DNA of 64,000 nucleotides from Rhodococcus tukisamuensis NBRC 100609 (GTDB lineage: Bacteria; Actinomycetota; Actinomycetes; Mycobacteriales; Mycobacteriaceae): NCBI RefSeq assembly GCF_001894985.1, contig NZ_BCXG01000003.1, positions 248,001 to 312,000 of the forward strand, written 5' to 3'. Position numbers and translations under genes: made by a program. How positions within the stretch are numbered: position 1 is the stretch's first letter; each line of letters starts with the position of its first letter. Positions 9,368 to 18,046 of this stretch are shown here, piece after piece. The notes under the pieces are model-generated. The model did no database searches and was not told where the DNA came from. It saw only the letters and a program-made list of their open reading frames with translations.

Positions 9368-10800
9368 GTGGCTGTTGTCACGCCATCCCGATTCAGAGCC
9401 ACCCGGTCTCCGATCGCGAGGACCGCCGCGAGACTGCTGGCCTCCTCCGCACGCAAGTCCTACGACCCGGTGATCGAGGTCGGCTGGGACGCCCCGGTGC
9501 CGACCGACAAGCACAGGCTCACCCCGGAGTGGAGCACGCTCTACGGCACCGCCCTGTGGGACGAGATGACAATGGAACAGCGAGTCGAGCTCACCAAGCA
9601 CGAGGCGGCCAGCGTCTCCAGCGTCAGGCCGTGGTTCGAGATCCTGCTAATGCAGATGCTGCTGCGCGACGTCTACAGCCGCGACAAGCACACCCGCCAC
9701 GTGCAGTTCGCGCTCACCGAGATCGCCGGCGCTCCGTGATGTTCGCCCGCGCCGGCGAGCGGCTCGGCATGCCGAGCTACGGACCGCACGCCGCCATCCA
9801 CCGGCTCGGCAAGCTGTGGGGCAACTTCTTCAAGGGCGCCAACGCATACGCCGGCGTGATGGCCGCCGAGGAGTTGCTAGTTCACTCGGACGTCGAGGTC
9901 GAGGTCTTCGAGAAGCTGCCCACCCCATGGGGGCTGATCCGAGCGGGCGTGGCACCGGATCAGCCCGGCACCAAAGCCGTCTCGGACTCCTTCGACTGGA
10001 CTGCGGTCAAGGACGGCTTCCAGTTCCACCTCAACGCCGAGGTGGGCCGGCACCTGAGCCACCCGGACCTGCTCGACCACCACCACGCGGTGATCTACGC
10101 GGTCGGCGCGCCGCACGACCGCCGCCTCTTACATCCCCGGCGAGGACCTGCCGGGCAGCCTGGCGGCGTGGACGTGGTAATCGACCCCGCCGACCTCGAA
10201 CTGGACGCGGCCACCGCCCTGCAGTTCGACCGCGGCGAGCTCGAGCCGTCGACCGTGTTCAAGATGCAGCTGGCGCGCGCGGTCGCCTACCGCACAACGG
10301 ATCCCGGGCACAGGCGGATCGTGTTCCGGTACCTGACGTCGCCGACCGGGGTGGTCGGCGACGCCCGTGTCGAGGCCGTCGCCGTCGTCCGCAACGAACT
10401 GGTGCTCGGCGACGGCGGCGTCCTGTCGGTCCGCCCCACCGCGATCACCGAACAGGTACCGGCGTCACTGCTGCTCCGGTCGATCGGCTATCGCGGCAGG
10501 GCCGTCCCCTGCGTGCCGTTCGACGAACGCCGCGGCATCATCCCCAACGACCACGGCCGCGCCCGGCACACCGGGAGGACGGTGGACGGCGTCTACGTCA
10601 CCGGCTGGATCAAACGCGGACCGAGCGGCGCGATCGGGACCAACAAGTCCTGCGCCAAGGACACCGTCGCGCGCCTGCTCGAGGACTTCCAGGCCGGCCG
10701 GCTCGACCGCCCGGTCGGCAGCCGCACCGACCTGAACAGGCTCGTCGCCGCTCGTCAGCCGGCCCGGGTCAGGCGGCAGTTGCCACTGCTGCGCCGCTGA
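9368..10800 (+). pseudogene. Decayed fusion of an AurF-type diiron oxygenase and a FprA-like FAD oxidoreductase
   Basis: Residues encoded from 9368 (GTG) to 9739 match the N-terminal part of AurF-like diiron N-oxygenases (SSARKSYDP, LYGTALWDEMT, HEAASVSSVRPWFEI). The frame stops at 9737-9739. It resumes in another frame with MFARAGERLG and YGPHAAIHRLGKL, so the ECRH iron-ligand segment expected at this junction is lost with a short deletion. At about 9870-9890 the text changes to a ferredoxin-NADP reductase-like flavoprotein (VEVFEKLPTPWGLIRAGVAPD), lacking its N-terminal GxGxxG. Near 10128 the frame slips again: IPGEDLPGSLAA is encoded in a different frame, and roughly 90 residues, including the NADP-binding part, are missing before GVDVVIDPADLEL. 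The C-terminus (GVYVTGWIKRGPSGAIGTNK) is intact. Two formerly adjacent genes were probably joined by deletion. Confidence 0.8.
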
Positions 10801-10859
10801 CCGCCCGCTCCCCCACTCGCTCTCACTCCGACTCCCCCCAATGTCACATCGGGTATCCC

Positions 10860-10890
10860 GGTGTTCCCCAATGTGACGTTGGGGAACACC
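10860..10890. promoter_or_regulatory. Perfect 12-bp inverted repeat upstream of the Dcm gene
   Basis: GGTGTTCCCCAA and TTGGGGAACACC are exact inverted copies around a 7-base loop (TGTGACG), ending 71 bases before the methylase start. A related half copy, CCCCAATGTCACATCGGG, lies immediately upstream (about 10836-10853). The pair could be a terminator for the decayed gene before it, or an operator for the methylase gene. No T-run follows the stem, which slightly favours a regulatory role. Confidence 0.45.
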
Positions 10891-10961
10891 CAAAAGGCCG
10901 GGTACGGTTTCCTGGGTCGTGTCGGACGGCCGTACGAGCGGGAACGGCGGTAGGGAGTCAG

Positions 10962-12119
10962 GTGAGCGGGCGGGCGGTAGGGCTCTTCGCGGGCATCGGC
11001 GGCCTCGAACTGGGCCTGAGCGAACACGGCTGGGACACCGAGCTCTACTGCGAGATCGACACCGGCGCACAGGCCGTGCTCGCCGCGCGGTTCCCCGGCG
11101 CGGACCTGCACACCGACGTCACCGCACTGCGATCCCTACCCTCAGGCATCGATCTCGTCACCGCCGGCTTCCCCTGCCAGGACCTGTCCCAGGCCGGCCG
11201 GACGGTCGGCATCACCGGCTCCCGCTCCGGCCTCGTCGACGAGGTGTTCCGACTGGTCAAGCGGAAGAAGGGGCCCCGCTGGCTGCTGCTCGAGAACGTG
11301 CCCTTCATGCTGCAACTCGGCCGTGGTGCCGCGATGCGGCACGTCACCTCGGCGCTCGACGAGATGGGCTACCGGTGGGCGTACCGGGTGGTGGACGCGC
11401 GCGCATTCGGGCTGCCGCAGCGCCGGCAGCGGGTGCTGATGCTGGCCTCGCGCACCGAGGACCCCCGCGAGGTGCTCTTTGCCGACGACGCCGGCCCCGC
11501 CGACGAGGGTGACCCCGGCGATCACCCGTGCGGCTTCTACTGGACCGAGGGGACCCGCGGTCTCGGCTGGGCCGTCAACGCCGTCCCCACGCTCAAGGGC
11601 GGCTCGTCGCTCGGCATCGCCAGTCCCCCTGCGGTGCGGATGCTCACCGGCGAACTGGTCACCCCCGGCATCATCGGCGCCGAACGGTTGCAGGGCTTCG
11701 ACCCCGACTGGACCCGACCGGCACTGGAGGTGCCCGGGTTGCGCGCCGGGCACCGTTGGAAGCTGGTCGGCAACGCCGTGAGCACCCGGATGTCGTCATG
11801 GGTCGGCGACCGGCTGGCGAACCCGTTGCCCTACAACGGCTCCACCGACCGGCCACTGAAGCCGGGCGACGCCTGGCCGATCGCGGCCTGGGGACAGGGC
11901 GGCTCCGCCTTCCGGGCCGACCTCAGCACCTGGCCGGTGCAGGACCGGTACGAGGATCTCGGCGGGTTCCTCGACGACTCCAAGCTGCTCTCCGCGCGGG
12001 CCACCGCCGGCTTCCTGCGACGGGTCGGGATGGGCAGCCTCCGCTTCGTGCCCGGCTTCCTCGACGACGTCACCGAACATCTCGACCGCATGGGTGGGTA
12101 TCCGGCCCGCGCCGCGTGA
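10962..12119 (+). CDS. DNA (cytosine-5) methyltransferase (Dcm type)
   Basis: A 385-residue C5-methylase. Ordered motifs are visible: motif I GLFAGIGGLELGL (AdoMet), motif IV GFPCQDLSQAG with the catalytic Cys near residue 72, motif VI LLLENVPF, motif VIII PQRRQRVLML, and motif X LVGNAVS. The region between VIII and X is the target-recognition domain and does not reveal the site. GTG is preceded by GGGAG. The next gene, 10 bases downstream, is a Vsr endonuclease, the usual partner that repairs T:G mismatches arising from 5-methylcytosine. No restriction endonuclease is seen beside them, so this may be an orphan methylase or the remnant of a restriction-modification system. Confidence 0.92.
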   Translation: MSGRAVGLFAGIGGLELGLSEHGWDTELYCEIDTGAQAVLAARFPGADLHTDVTALRSLPSGIDLVTAGFPCQDLSQAGRTVGITGSRSGLVDEVFRLVKRKKGPRWLLLENVPFMLQLGRGAAMRHVTSALDEMGYRWAYRVVDARAFGLPQRRQRVLMLASRTEDPREVLFADDAGPADEGDPGDHPCGFYWTEGTRGLGWAVNAVPTLKGGSSLGIASPPAVRMLTGELVTPGIIGAERLQGFDPDWTRPALEVPGLRAGHRWKLVGNAVSTRMSSWVGDRLANPLPYNGSTDRPLKPGDAWPIAAWGQGGSAFRADLSTWPVQDRYEDLGGFLDDSKLLSARATAGFLRRVGMGSLRFVPGFLDDVTEHLDRMGGYPARAA

Positions 12120-12129
12120 CAATGGCGTC

Positions 12130-12588
12130 ATGGCTGTGCCCGACCACGAGCCGACTGCGGACCACGAGCCGGCCTCGACCCCGGTACCCGCGTCCGCGTC
12201 GGTCCGCGCCCGGATGCGTGAACAGCGCCGCCGCGACACCGCGCCGGAGCTGGCACTGCGCCGCGAACTGCACCGGCGCGGCCGCCGCTACCGGGTGGAC
12301 CGGGCACCGCTGCCAGGCCTGCGACGACGCGCCGACCTGGTGTTCCCGACCGCCCGGGTGGCGGTGTTCGTCGACGGCTGCTTCTGGCACTGCTGCCCCG
12401 TGCACGGCACCCGGCCGAAGAACAACGCCAGCTGGTGGGCGGCCAAGCTGGACACCAACGTCGCCCGCGACCGCGACACCGACACCCGGCTCGCCGACGC
12501 CGGCTGGCGGGTGGTGCGGGTGTGGGAGCACGAGGACTCGGTGACCGCGGCCGACGCCGTGGACCGGGTGCTCGACGGCGCTCCGTGA
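12130..12588 (+). CDS. vsr: Very short patch repair endonuclease Vsr
   Basis: A 152-residue protein matching Vsr: it nicks 5' of the T in T:G mismatches produced by deamination of 5-methylcytosine. Visible hallmarks are the helical start RMREQRRRDTAPELALRREL, the catalytic Asp in RRADLVF, VAVFVDGCFWHCCPVHG with the zinc/active-site Cys and His, WWAAKLDTNVARDRDTD, and the closing WRVVRVWEHE. ATG at 12130 is taken as the start; a longer form would run back into the methylase gene. It follows the methylase closely on the same strand, and its stop directly abuts the stop of the convergent TetR gene. Confidence 0.93.
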   Translation: MAVPDHEPTADHEPASTPVPASASVRARMREQRRRDTAPELALRRELHRRGRRYRVDRAPLPGLRRRADLVFPTARVAVFVDGCFWHCCPVHGTRPKNNASWWAAKLDTNVARDRDTDTRLADAGWRVVRVWEHEDSVTAADAVDRVLDGAP

Positions 12589-13224
12589 TCAGCTCGAGTT
12601 GCCCACCAGGCCGTCGTGAAGAACGCCGGACAGGAAGCTGCGCATCATCTGTTCGTACAGCTGCTTCGGCGTCCGTTGATTCGATGCGAGTGCGGCGTCG
12701 AGGACCGGGTGGGCAACTCGGTCGACGTCGGCGAAGACGGCGGAACGCGTGGCCTCAGGCCTCATCGCCTCGGTGAGGGTGGCGCCCAGCGCAAGCTTCT
12801 CGAGCCCGTCGAGTATCTGAACATGTAGCCGCGCAGGAACTCCCGCACCGGCGAGACACGCCGCCGCGGCCTCGAAGTAGTCGGTGACGAGGTTGCGCGG
12901 GAGGACCTGCAGCATCAGCGGCGCAGCATTGCGGTGCCGCATCACCACATCCCGGAAGTTCAAGCCGTACGCGACAACCCAGTCCTGCCAATTGTCGAAG
13001 TCCTCTTGGCGCGGGATCGCGGTCTCGAGCACGATCCCACGCGCCACCTCGGTCAGGATCTCCGTCCTGTCGGAGAAGTGGTGGTACAACGACGGCGCCT
13101 TGACGCCCAGATGCTTGGCCAGACGCGGGAGGCTGAACGCGTCCAGACCCTCGCCGTCGATGATCGCGATGGCCGCCGCCACTGCGGCGGTGCGACTGAT
13201 CAACGGTTTCGACGGTCGAGCCAT
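12589..13224 (-). CDS. TetR-family regulator
   Basis: A 211-residue TetR protein. The HTH lies at residues about 25-55 (FSLPRLAKHLGVKAPSLYHHF); the C-terminal part resembles the TetR_C domains of TetR/AcrR regulators with the WQDWVVAYGLNFRDVV helix. No divergent target is adjacent: on its upstream side lies the 3' end of the PAP2 gene on the same strand, so its target is unknown. The stop codon abuts the vsr stop with no intergenic space. Confidence 0.88.
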   Translation of the reverse strand: MARPSKPLISRTAAVAAAIAIIDGEGLDAFSLPRLAKHLGVKAPSLYHHFSDRTEILTEVARGIVLETAIPRQEDFDNWQDWVVAYGLNFRDVVMRHRNAAPLMLQVLPRNLVTDYFEAAAACLAGAGVPARLHVQILDGLEKLALGATLTEAMRPEATRSAVFADVDRVAHPVLDAALASNQRTPKQLYEQMMRSFLSGVLHDGLVGNSS

Positions 13225-13363
13225 GTTGCGCGGTCACCTCCGCTCGGAATTGGACGATCGTACAAGTTCCGATCGCCGAACCGTCGGGCCGCCGGACAGG
13301 TACACCGAGCCGTCCTCGGGCCCGCGCGGTGACACCGACAGGTCGTGTGGGGGCCGATCGCGC

Positions 13364-14119
13364 CTATCGGCGGTGCGTCACGCGCAGGGGTTCGGTGAGC
13401 GCCTCCACCGGGCCCTCGCCTCGACCGCCCAGTCCCACCCGGGCCAGCACCGCGACCGCGACCGGCGCCAGCACCACCGTCACCGCCACCGTGATGGATG
13501 CGCCGAATACCAGCCCGGCCACCACGTCGTGCGGGTAGTGCACGCCGCTGACCACCCGCAGCGCGGCGGTGACGACCGCGGTCAGCACCGCGACCACCAT
13601 CAGCCAGGTCCGCCGGCTCCCGGCCGCCAGGCCCGCGAGCACCACCGCCGTCGCCAGCGCCGCCGCCATGCCGGAGTGGTTGCTCGGGAAGGACCAGTCG
13701 CCGATCGGCGGGCACTCGGAGAGCGCATGCATGTCGGGCACCGCCTCACACGGCCGCGGTTCCGCGAACATCGCCTTGACCACCAGCGTGGATGCCGCCG
13801 ACCCGACGAAACCGGCCGCGCCGGCCACCCCGACCGCGACGGCGCGGATGTCGGCCCGCGCCAGCCACACGGTCAACGCCAGCAGCCCGGCGAGCACCAC
13901 CAGCAGCCCCTCGGTGACCAGCTCGGTGAGCGTCCCGGCCTGCGCCGACCAGCCCGACGTCGCCTCGTCGACCCAGCTGTACATCGACGTCGAGTCACGA
14001 ATCAGGGGGTTGGTGGCCATCTTCCAGGGCCCGAGCACCGTCACCGCGAGGGCGGCGATCAGCAGGGCCAGGACGACGAGGGCCCAGTCGCGGGGACGGT
14101 CGGTGAGTCGGCGGTGCAT
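13364..14119 (-). CDS. PAP2-family membrane phosphatase
   Basis: A 251-residue integral membrane protein with about six hydrophobic helices and the three-part phosphatase signature: KAMFAEPRP, WSFPSNHSG and VVSGVHYPHDVVAG. Such enzymes dephosphorylate lipid phosphates (phosphatidate, polyprenyl diphosphate) on the outer face of the membrane. I start at the ATG at 14119; the frame can be extended to a TTG at 14200, adding a short hydrophobic stretch, with no better ribosome binding site. The gene is divergent from the P450 gene, and its substrate is not clear from context. Confidence 0.88.
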   Translation of the reverse strand: MHRRLTDRPRDWALVVLALLIAALAVTVLGPWKMATNPLIRDSTSMYSWVDEATSGWSAQAGTLTELVTEGLLVVLAGLLALTVWLARADIRAVAVGVAGAAGFVGSAASTLVVKAMFAEPRPCEAVPDMHALSECPPIGDWSFPSNHSGMAAALATAVVLAGLAAGSRRTWLMVVAVLTAVVTAALRVVSGVHYPHDVVAGLVFGASITVAVTVVLAPVAVAVLARVGLGGRGEGPVEALTEPLRVTHRR

Positions 14120-14273
14120 CCGCCGAAATTTACTCAGCGAAACTGGCAGGACGCTGAGAGGCACCCATACCGCCCAACCCGGGCGCACGGTGCGTACCAA
14201 ACGGCCACGGGATCACCCGCGCCGGTGTATCAATGCACTACGTAACGAAATTGTCGTCGGCAGGAGTACGCAC

Positions 14274-15524
14274 ATGACCAGCAGCGCACCCGATCTCCCC
14301 GCGGGTTTCGACATCACCGACCCCACCATCTACGCCCAGCGGCTGCCGCTGCGCGAGTTCGCCGAGCTGCGCCGCGCCGCGCCGATCTGGTGGAACCCGC
14401 AGCCCCGCGACGTCGGTGGGTTCGACGACGACGGCTTCTGGGTGGTCACCAAGCACGCCGACGTCAAGGAGATCTCCCGGCGCAGCGACGTCTTCTCGTC
14501 CTGGGAGAACACCGCGGTGCCGCGCTACGCCGACGACATCACCCGCGAGGCCGTCGAGATGCAGCGCATCACGCTGATGAACAAGGACGCCCCCGAGCAC
14601 ACCCAGCTGCGTCAGCTGGTCTCCCGGATGTTCACCCCGCGGGCCGTCGCGTCCCTGCGCGAGACCCTCGCGGAGCGGGCCGCGAGCATCGTCACCGCGG
14701 CCGCGCTGAACCCCACCGGCGACTTCGTCACCGAGGTGGCCAGCGAGCTGCCGCTGCAGGCCATCGCGGAACTGCTCGGAGTGCCGCAGGAGGACCGCGG
14801 CAAGATCTTCGACTGGACCAACCAGATGACCGCCTACGACGACCCGGAGGTCCCCGGTGACCCGGTTCAGGCCTCGCTCGACATCCTCGGGTACGCCTAC
14901 CAGATGGCGGAACAGAAGCGCGCCTGCCCGGCAGACGACATCGTCACCCGCCTGCTCCACGCCGACGTCGACGGACACGCGCTGGCCCCGGAGGAATTCG
15001 GCTACTTCGTGATTCAGCTCGCGGTGGCGGGGAGCGAGACCACCCGCAACGCCATCACCCACGGCATGCTGGCGTTCCTCGACAACCCGGACCAGTGGGA
15101 GCTGTACAAGCGGGAGCGGCCCTCGACCGCCGCCGACGAGATCGTGCGCTGGTCCACACCGGTGATCGCGTTCCAGCGCACCGCGCTGGCGGACACCGAG
15201 CTGTCGGGCACCACCATCAAGAAGGGGCAGCGGGTGGTCATGTACTACAGCTCTGCCAACTTCGACGAGGACGTCTTCGATCAGCCGACCAAGTTCGACA
15301 TCACCCGGAACCCCAACCCGCACCTGAGTTTCGGCGGCACCGGGGCGCACTACTGCCTGGGCGCCAACCTGGCCCGGGTGGAGATCGACCTGATCTTCAA
15401 CGCCATCGCCGACCACCTGCCGGACATCTCCCGCCTGGGCGACCCGCAGCGGCTGCGTTCCGGCTGGCTCAACGGAGTCAAGGAACTGCAGGTGAACTAC
15501 GGCGCCTGCCCGGTCGCACACTGA
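14274..15524 (+). CDS. cyp125: CYP125-type cytochrome P450 (steroid C26/C27 oxidase)
   Basis: A 416-residue soluble P450. The sequence closely follows my memory of M. tuberculosis CYP125A1: PPGFD/PAGFDITDP near the start, AAPIWWN, ELPLQAIAELLGVPQEDRGK, an I-helix VAGSETTRN near residue 257, WATPV-like RWSTPVIAFQRTAL, and the heme loop FGGTGAHYCLG with the Cys near residue 361; it also ends CPVAH. CYP125 oxidises the terminal methyl of cholesterol/cholestenone to the acid, the first step of side-chain loss. AGGAG precedes the ATG. It runs convergently toward the Igr-type operon, unlike M. tuberculosis where cyp125 heads that operon. No KstR box (TnnAACnnGTTnnA) was found upstream. Confidence 0.9.
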   Translation: MTSSAPDLPAGFDITDPTIYAQRLPLREFAELRRAAPIWWNPQPRDVGGFDDDGFWVVTKHADVKEISRRSDVFSSWENTAVPRYADDITREAVEMQRITLMNKDAPEHTQLRQLVSRMFTPRAVASLRETLAERAASIVTAAALNPTGDFVTEVASELPLQAIAELLGVPQEDRGKIFDWTNQMTAYDDPEVPGDPVQASLDILGYAYQMAEQKRACPADDIVTRLLHADVDGHALAPEEFGYFVIQLAVAGSETTRNAITHGMLAFLDNPDQWELYKRERPSTAADEIVRWSTPVIAFQRTALADTELSGTTIKKGQRVVMYYSSANFDEDVFDQPTKFDITRNPNPHLSFGGTGAHYCLGANLARVEIDLIFNAIADHLPDISRLGDPQRLRSGWLNGVKELQVNYGACPVAH

Positions 15525-15543
15525 CGAGGCGGCTGCGCCACTT

Positions 15544-15583
15544 GTGCGCGGTTGACGGGTCCGTGGACCCGTCAACCGCGCAC
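15544..15583. terminator. Bidirectional terminator hairpin between cyp125 and the SDR operon
   Basis: A perfect 19-base inverted repeat (arms 15544-15562 and 15565-15583, GTGCGCGGTTGACGGGTCC and its complement) lies between the convergent cyp125 and SDR genes, 20 bases after one stop and 13 bases before the other. There is no T-run; its position fits a bidirectional intrinsic terminator or transcription barrier. Confidence 0.7.
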
Positions 15584-15596
15584 GAGCACGAAGTGC

Positions 15597-16358
15597 CTAA
15601 CCCCAGCGCGACTGGCCGCCGTCGAGCGGGATGGTCGCGCCGGTCAGGTACCGGGAGTCCTCGGAGACCAGGAAGACGACGGCCCGGCCGATGTCGGTCT
15701 CGGGGTCGCCGACCCGGCCCATCGGGATGCTCGCGACGAACTCCGCGGCCTCCTCCGGGTTGTTCTCCATCCACCATTTCAGGCCCGGCGAGAGCGCGTG
15801 CGGTGCAACAGAGTTGACGCGGATGTTGTCCGGTCCCCACTCGCATGCCGCGGCGCGGGTGAGCGAGCGCATGCCCTCCTTGATGGAGCCGTAGACGCCG
15901 TAGTTACTGGCGTCCCAGCGGACCGCCGCGGAGGTCACCAGGTTGATGATCGAGCCGCCGCCGCGGGCCTTCATGTGCGGATGGCAGGCCCGCATGGTGC
16001 GCAGGGTGGCCAGTGGCCCGGTCGCGAACGACTTCTCGAACTCGGCGTCGTCCGCGTCGAGCAGCATCCCCGGCTTGCAGTCGTTGGCGTTGTTGACCAG
16101 CACGTCGACGCCACCGAGTTCGGCGACCGTGCGGGCCACCGCCGCCTCGATGTCCTGCGCGTTGCTCACGTCGCAGCGCACCGGGATCGCGGTACCGCCG
16201 ATCGCCTCGATCTTCGCGACCGTCTTGTCCAGCTTGGCCTCGGTCCGACCGGCCACCGCGATCGCGACACCCTCCTTCGCCAGGGCCAGCGCGATGCCGC
16301 GCCCGATGCCCTGCCCGGCGCCCGTGATCAGCGCGACCTTGCCGTCGAGAATTCCCAC
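15597..16358 (-). CDS. SDR oxidoreductase, steroid operon
   Basis: A 253-residue short-chain dehydrogenase. NAD(P)-binding TGAGQGIG is near residue 13; the catalytic set is Ser in NLVTSAA with YGSIK (Tyr-x3-Lys). The usual NNAG motif reads NNAN. The GTG at 16358 is chosen because GGAGA stands 7 bases upstream; a longer frame to 16397 lacks this. It is the last gene of the leftward Igr-type operon, 69 bases after the preceding SDR. It probably oxidises or reduces a hydroxy/keto steroid or hydroxyacyl-CoA intermediate; which one cannot be told. It resembles the SDR at 41073-41861 in its variant NNA(N/W) motif and closing segment. Confidence 0.88.
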   Translation of the reverse strand: MGILDGKVALITGAGQGIGRGIALALAKEGVAIAVAGRTEAKLDKTVAKIEAIGGTAIPVRCDVSNAQDIEAAVARTVAELGGVDVLVNNANDCKPGMLLDADDAEFEKSFATGPLATLRTMRACHPHMKARGGGSIINLVTSAAVRWDASNYGVYGSIKEGMRSLTRAAACEWGPDNIRVNSVAPHALSPGLKWWMENNPEEAAEFVASIPMGRVGDPETDIGRAVVFLVSEDSRYLTGATIPLDGGQSRWG

Positions 16359-16427
16359 AGTTGCTCTCCGTTTCAGCGGTGCGTTCTCCAGGTGCATGCC
16401 CGACAGGCACGCGAGTGTGCCTGTGGC

Positions 16428-17216
16428 TCAGGCGAGCTCGGGATGAGTCGCCAGGTACCGGGCAGGGTACTCGCCGCCGCCGTGCACTGCCAGGTCCGCA
16501 CCGTTGACGTAAGACGACAGCGGCCCGGCCAGGAAGAGGCAGGCGCCGGCGATGTCGTTCGGCACCGCCATCCGCCCGATCGGCAGGGTCCGCGTCACCG
16601 CGGCACCGCCGTCCTCGCCGTACACCGACGCCGCGGACTCGGTCCGGATCAGTCCGGTGGTGATGTGGTTGACCCGCACCTTCGGCGCCCACTCCAGTGC
16701 CAGCGAGCGGGTCAGCACCAGCAGGCCCGCCTTGGCAGCGGAGTACGCGGCGGTACCGGGCTGCGGATCGTGGGCGGAGACCGAACCGATGTTGACGATC
16801 GACCCGCCGTCGGTCTGCTCCCGCATGATCCGGTTCGCTGCCTGCGCAACGTAGAACGGCGCCAACAGGTTCAGCGCCACGATCTTCTCCACGAACCGCG
16901 GCGACACCTCCGCGGCGTCCGCGTCCGGCGATCCACCGGCGTTGTTTATCAGCACGTCGAGGCGACCCATCGCCGCGGCGGCCTGCTCGACCATCTCGCG
17001 GACGGCCTCGGGGTCCCGCACGTCGACGGCCAGGAACGCGGCCCGGCGACCGTCGGCCTCCGGCAGCGTCTCGGGCTCGGACCGCGCGCACACCGTCACC
17101 TGGGCGCCGGCGGCGAGGAAGGTCTCGGCGACGACGCGCCCGATTCCCTTGGTGCCGCCGGTGATCAGTACCGCGCGGCCGGTGAAGTCGGCCGGGTTCT
17201 CGAGCAACGTGCTCAC
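16428..17216 (-). CDS. SDR oxidoreductase, steroid operon
   Basis: A 262-residue classical SDR: TGGTKGIG cofactor loop, DVLINNAGG, and catalytic Ser/Tyr/Lys in NIGSVSAHD and YSAAKAG. The GTG start overlaps the stop of the upstream MaoC gene (GTGA), which fixes the start; the longer open frame is the shadow of that gene. In M. tuberculosis, SDRs Rv3548c/Rv3549c lie near the igr genes, so a role in steroid side-chain metabolism is plausible, but the substrate is inferred only from context. The C-terminus (HGGGEYPARYLATHPELA) extends slightly beyond the fold. Confidence 0.88.
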   Translation of the reverse strand: MSTLLENPADFTGRAVLITGGTKGIGRVVAETFLAAGAQVTVCARSEPETLPEADGRRAAFLAVDVRDPEAVREMVEQAAAAMGRLDVLINNAGGSPDADAAEVSPRFVEKIVALNLLAPFYVAQAANRIMREQTDGGSIVNIGSVSAHDPQPGTAAYSAAKAGLLVLTRSLALEWAPKVRVNHITTGLIRTESAASVYGEDGGAAVTRTLPIGRMAVPNDIAGACLFLAGPLSSYVNGADLAVHGGGEYPARYLATHPELA

Positions 17217-18046
17217 CGTGCGAACTTCGCGCGGGCGCCGCCGATGGCCACGGTGTCCGCGCCCACCTCGAAGTCCACCGTGACATCTGACGACTCGGCG
17301 TCGCCGCGCCAACCGCGGACCGGCAGCGTCTGGCCCGGGAACGCCGGGGCCGCAAAGCGTCCGGAGAGCTCCACCAGGTCCGCCGGGTGCACGCCGAGCT
17401 CACGCGCCAGCGGCAACGTGCTCGCCGCCAGGGTGCACAGCCCGTGCATGATCGGGCGCGGCTGGTTGATCCGGGCCGCGGCCTCGGGATCGATGTGGAT
17501 GTGGTGCATGTCCCCGAGCAGGCGGTACAGCGCGGTCTGGTTCTCCCAGGTCGCCAGCTCCGCGGCCACGTTCGGCTCGCCGACCGGGCCCGCGGGCTTG
17601 GACGGCCCCCGCTCCCCGCCGAAGCCGCCGGAGCCCGGCGCGAACAGCGACCACGTCGCGACGAAGTACTCGCACTCGACGAGCACCTCGAACACGGCCG
17701 CCGCGCCCTTGTCCCACACCTCGCCGACAGAGGCCGTCAGCGTCACCTCGCCGGACCGCGGCAACGGCTTGAGGACCCGCAGCTCCTGCGAGCCGTGCAG
17801 CGCGGTCTTGGTGTCGAATGCCCCGCGACTGCCGAGCTCGTCGGGCGCCCACTGCGCCAGCGTCAGCGCGAAGGTCGGCAGCACCCGCAGCCGGTCCTCG
17901 AAGACGAGGTCCAGTTCGGTGGCGTGAGCACCGACGGCGAGCGCGTAGATGATCGCGTCGCGCTCGGTGTAGCTCACAGTGCGGGTACCCAGGTCCGTGC
18001 CGCGCCAGCTGCCGGCGTTCTCGACCACGGTTTCGGTGGTGCTCAT
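17213..18046 (-). CDS. Double-hotdog MaoC-type enoyl-CoA hydratase
   Basis: A 277-residue protein with two hotdog modules, like the eukaryotic-type 2-enoyl-CoA hydratase 2 and Rv3538. The N-terminal module carries the RVLPTFALTLAQW segment; the C-terminal module carries the hydratase motif GDMHHIHIDPEAA followed by PIMHGLCTLA, with the catalytic Asp and His present. It probably hydrates a 2-enoyl-CoA intermediate of side-chain degradation. It begins just after the ltp2 stop and overlaps the next SDR by four bases. A paralogue with better match to Rv3538 lies at 42617-43489, so the two may act on different chain lengths. Confidence 0.87.
   Translation of the reverse strand: MSTTETVVENAGSWRGTDLGTRTVSYTERDAIIYALAVGAHATELDLVFEDRLRVLPTFALTLAQWAPDELGSRGAFDTKTALHGSQELRVLKPLPRSGEVTLTASVGEVWDKGAAAVFEVLVECEYFVATWSLFAPGSGGFGGERGPSKPAGPVGEPNVAAELATWENQTALYRLLGDMHHIHIDPEAAARINQPRPIMHGLCTLAASTLPLARELGVHPADLVELSGRFAAPAFPGQTLPVRGWRGDAESSDVTVDFEVGADTVAIGGARAKFAR

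Noticed and set aside
10962-12588. Complete restriction-modification system
   Set aside because: Methylase and Vsr are clear, but no endonuclease gene is adjacent; the neighbours are a decayed redox gene and a TetR gene.
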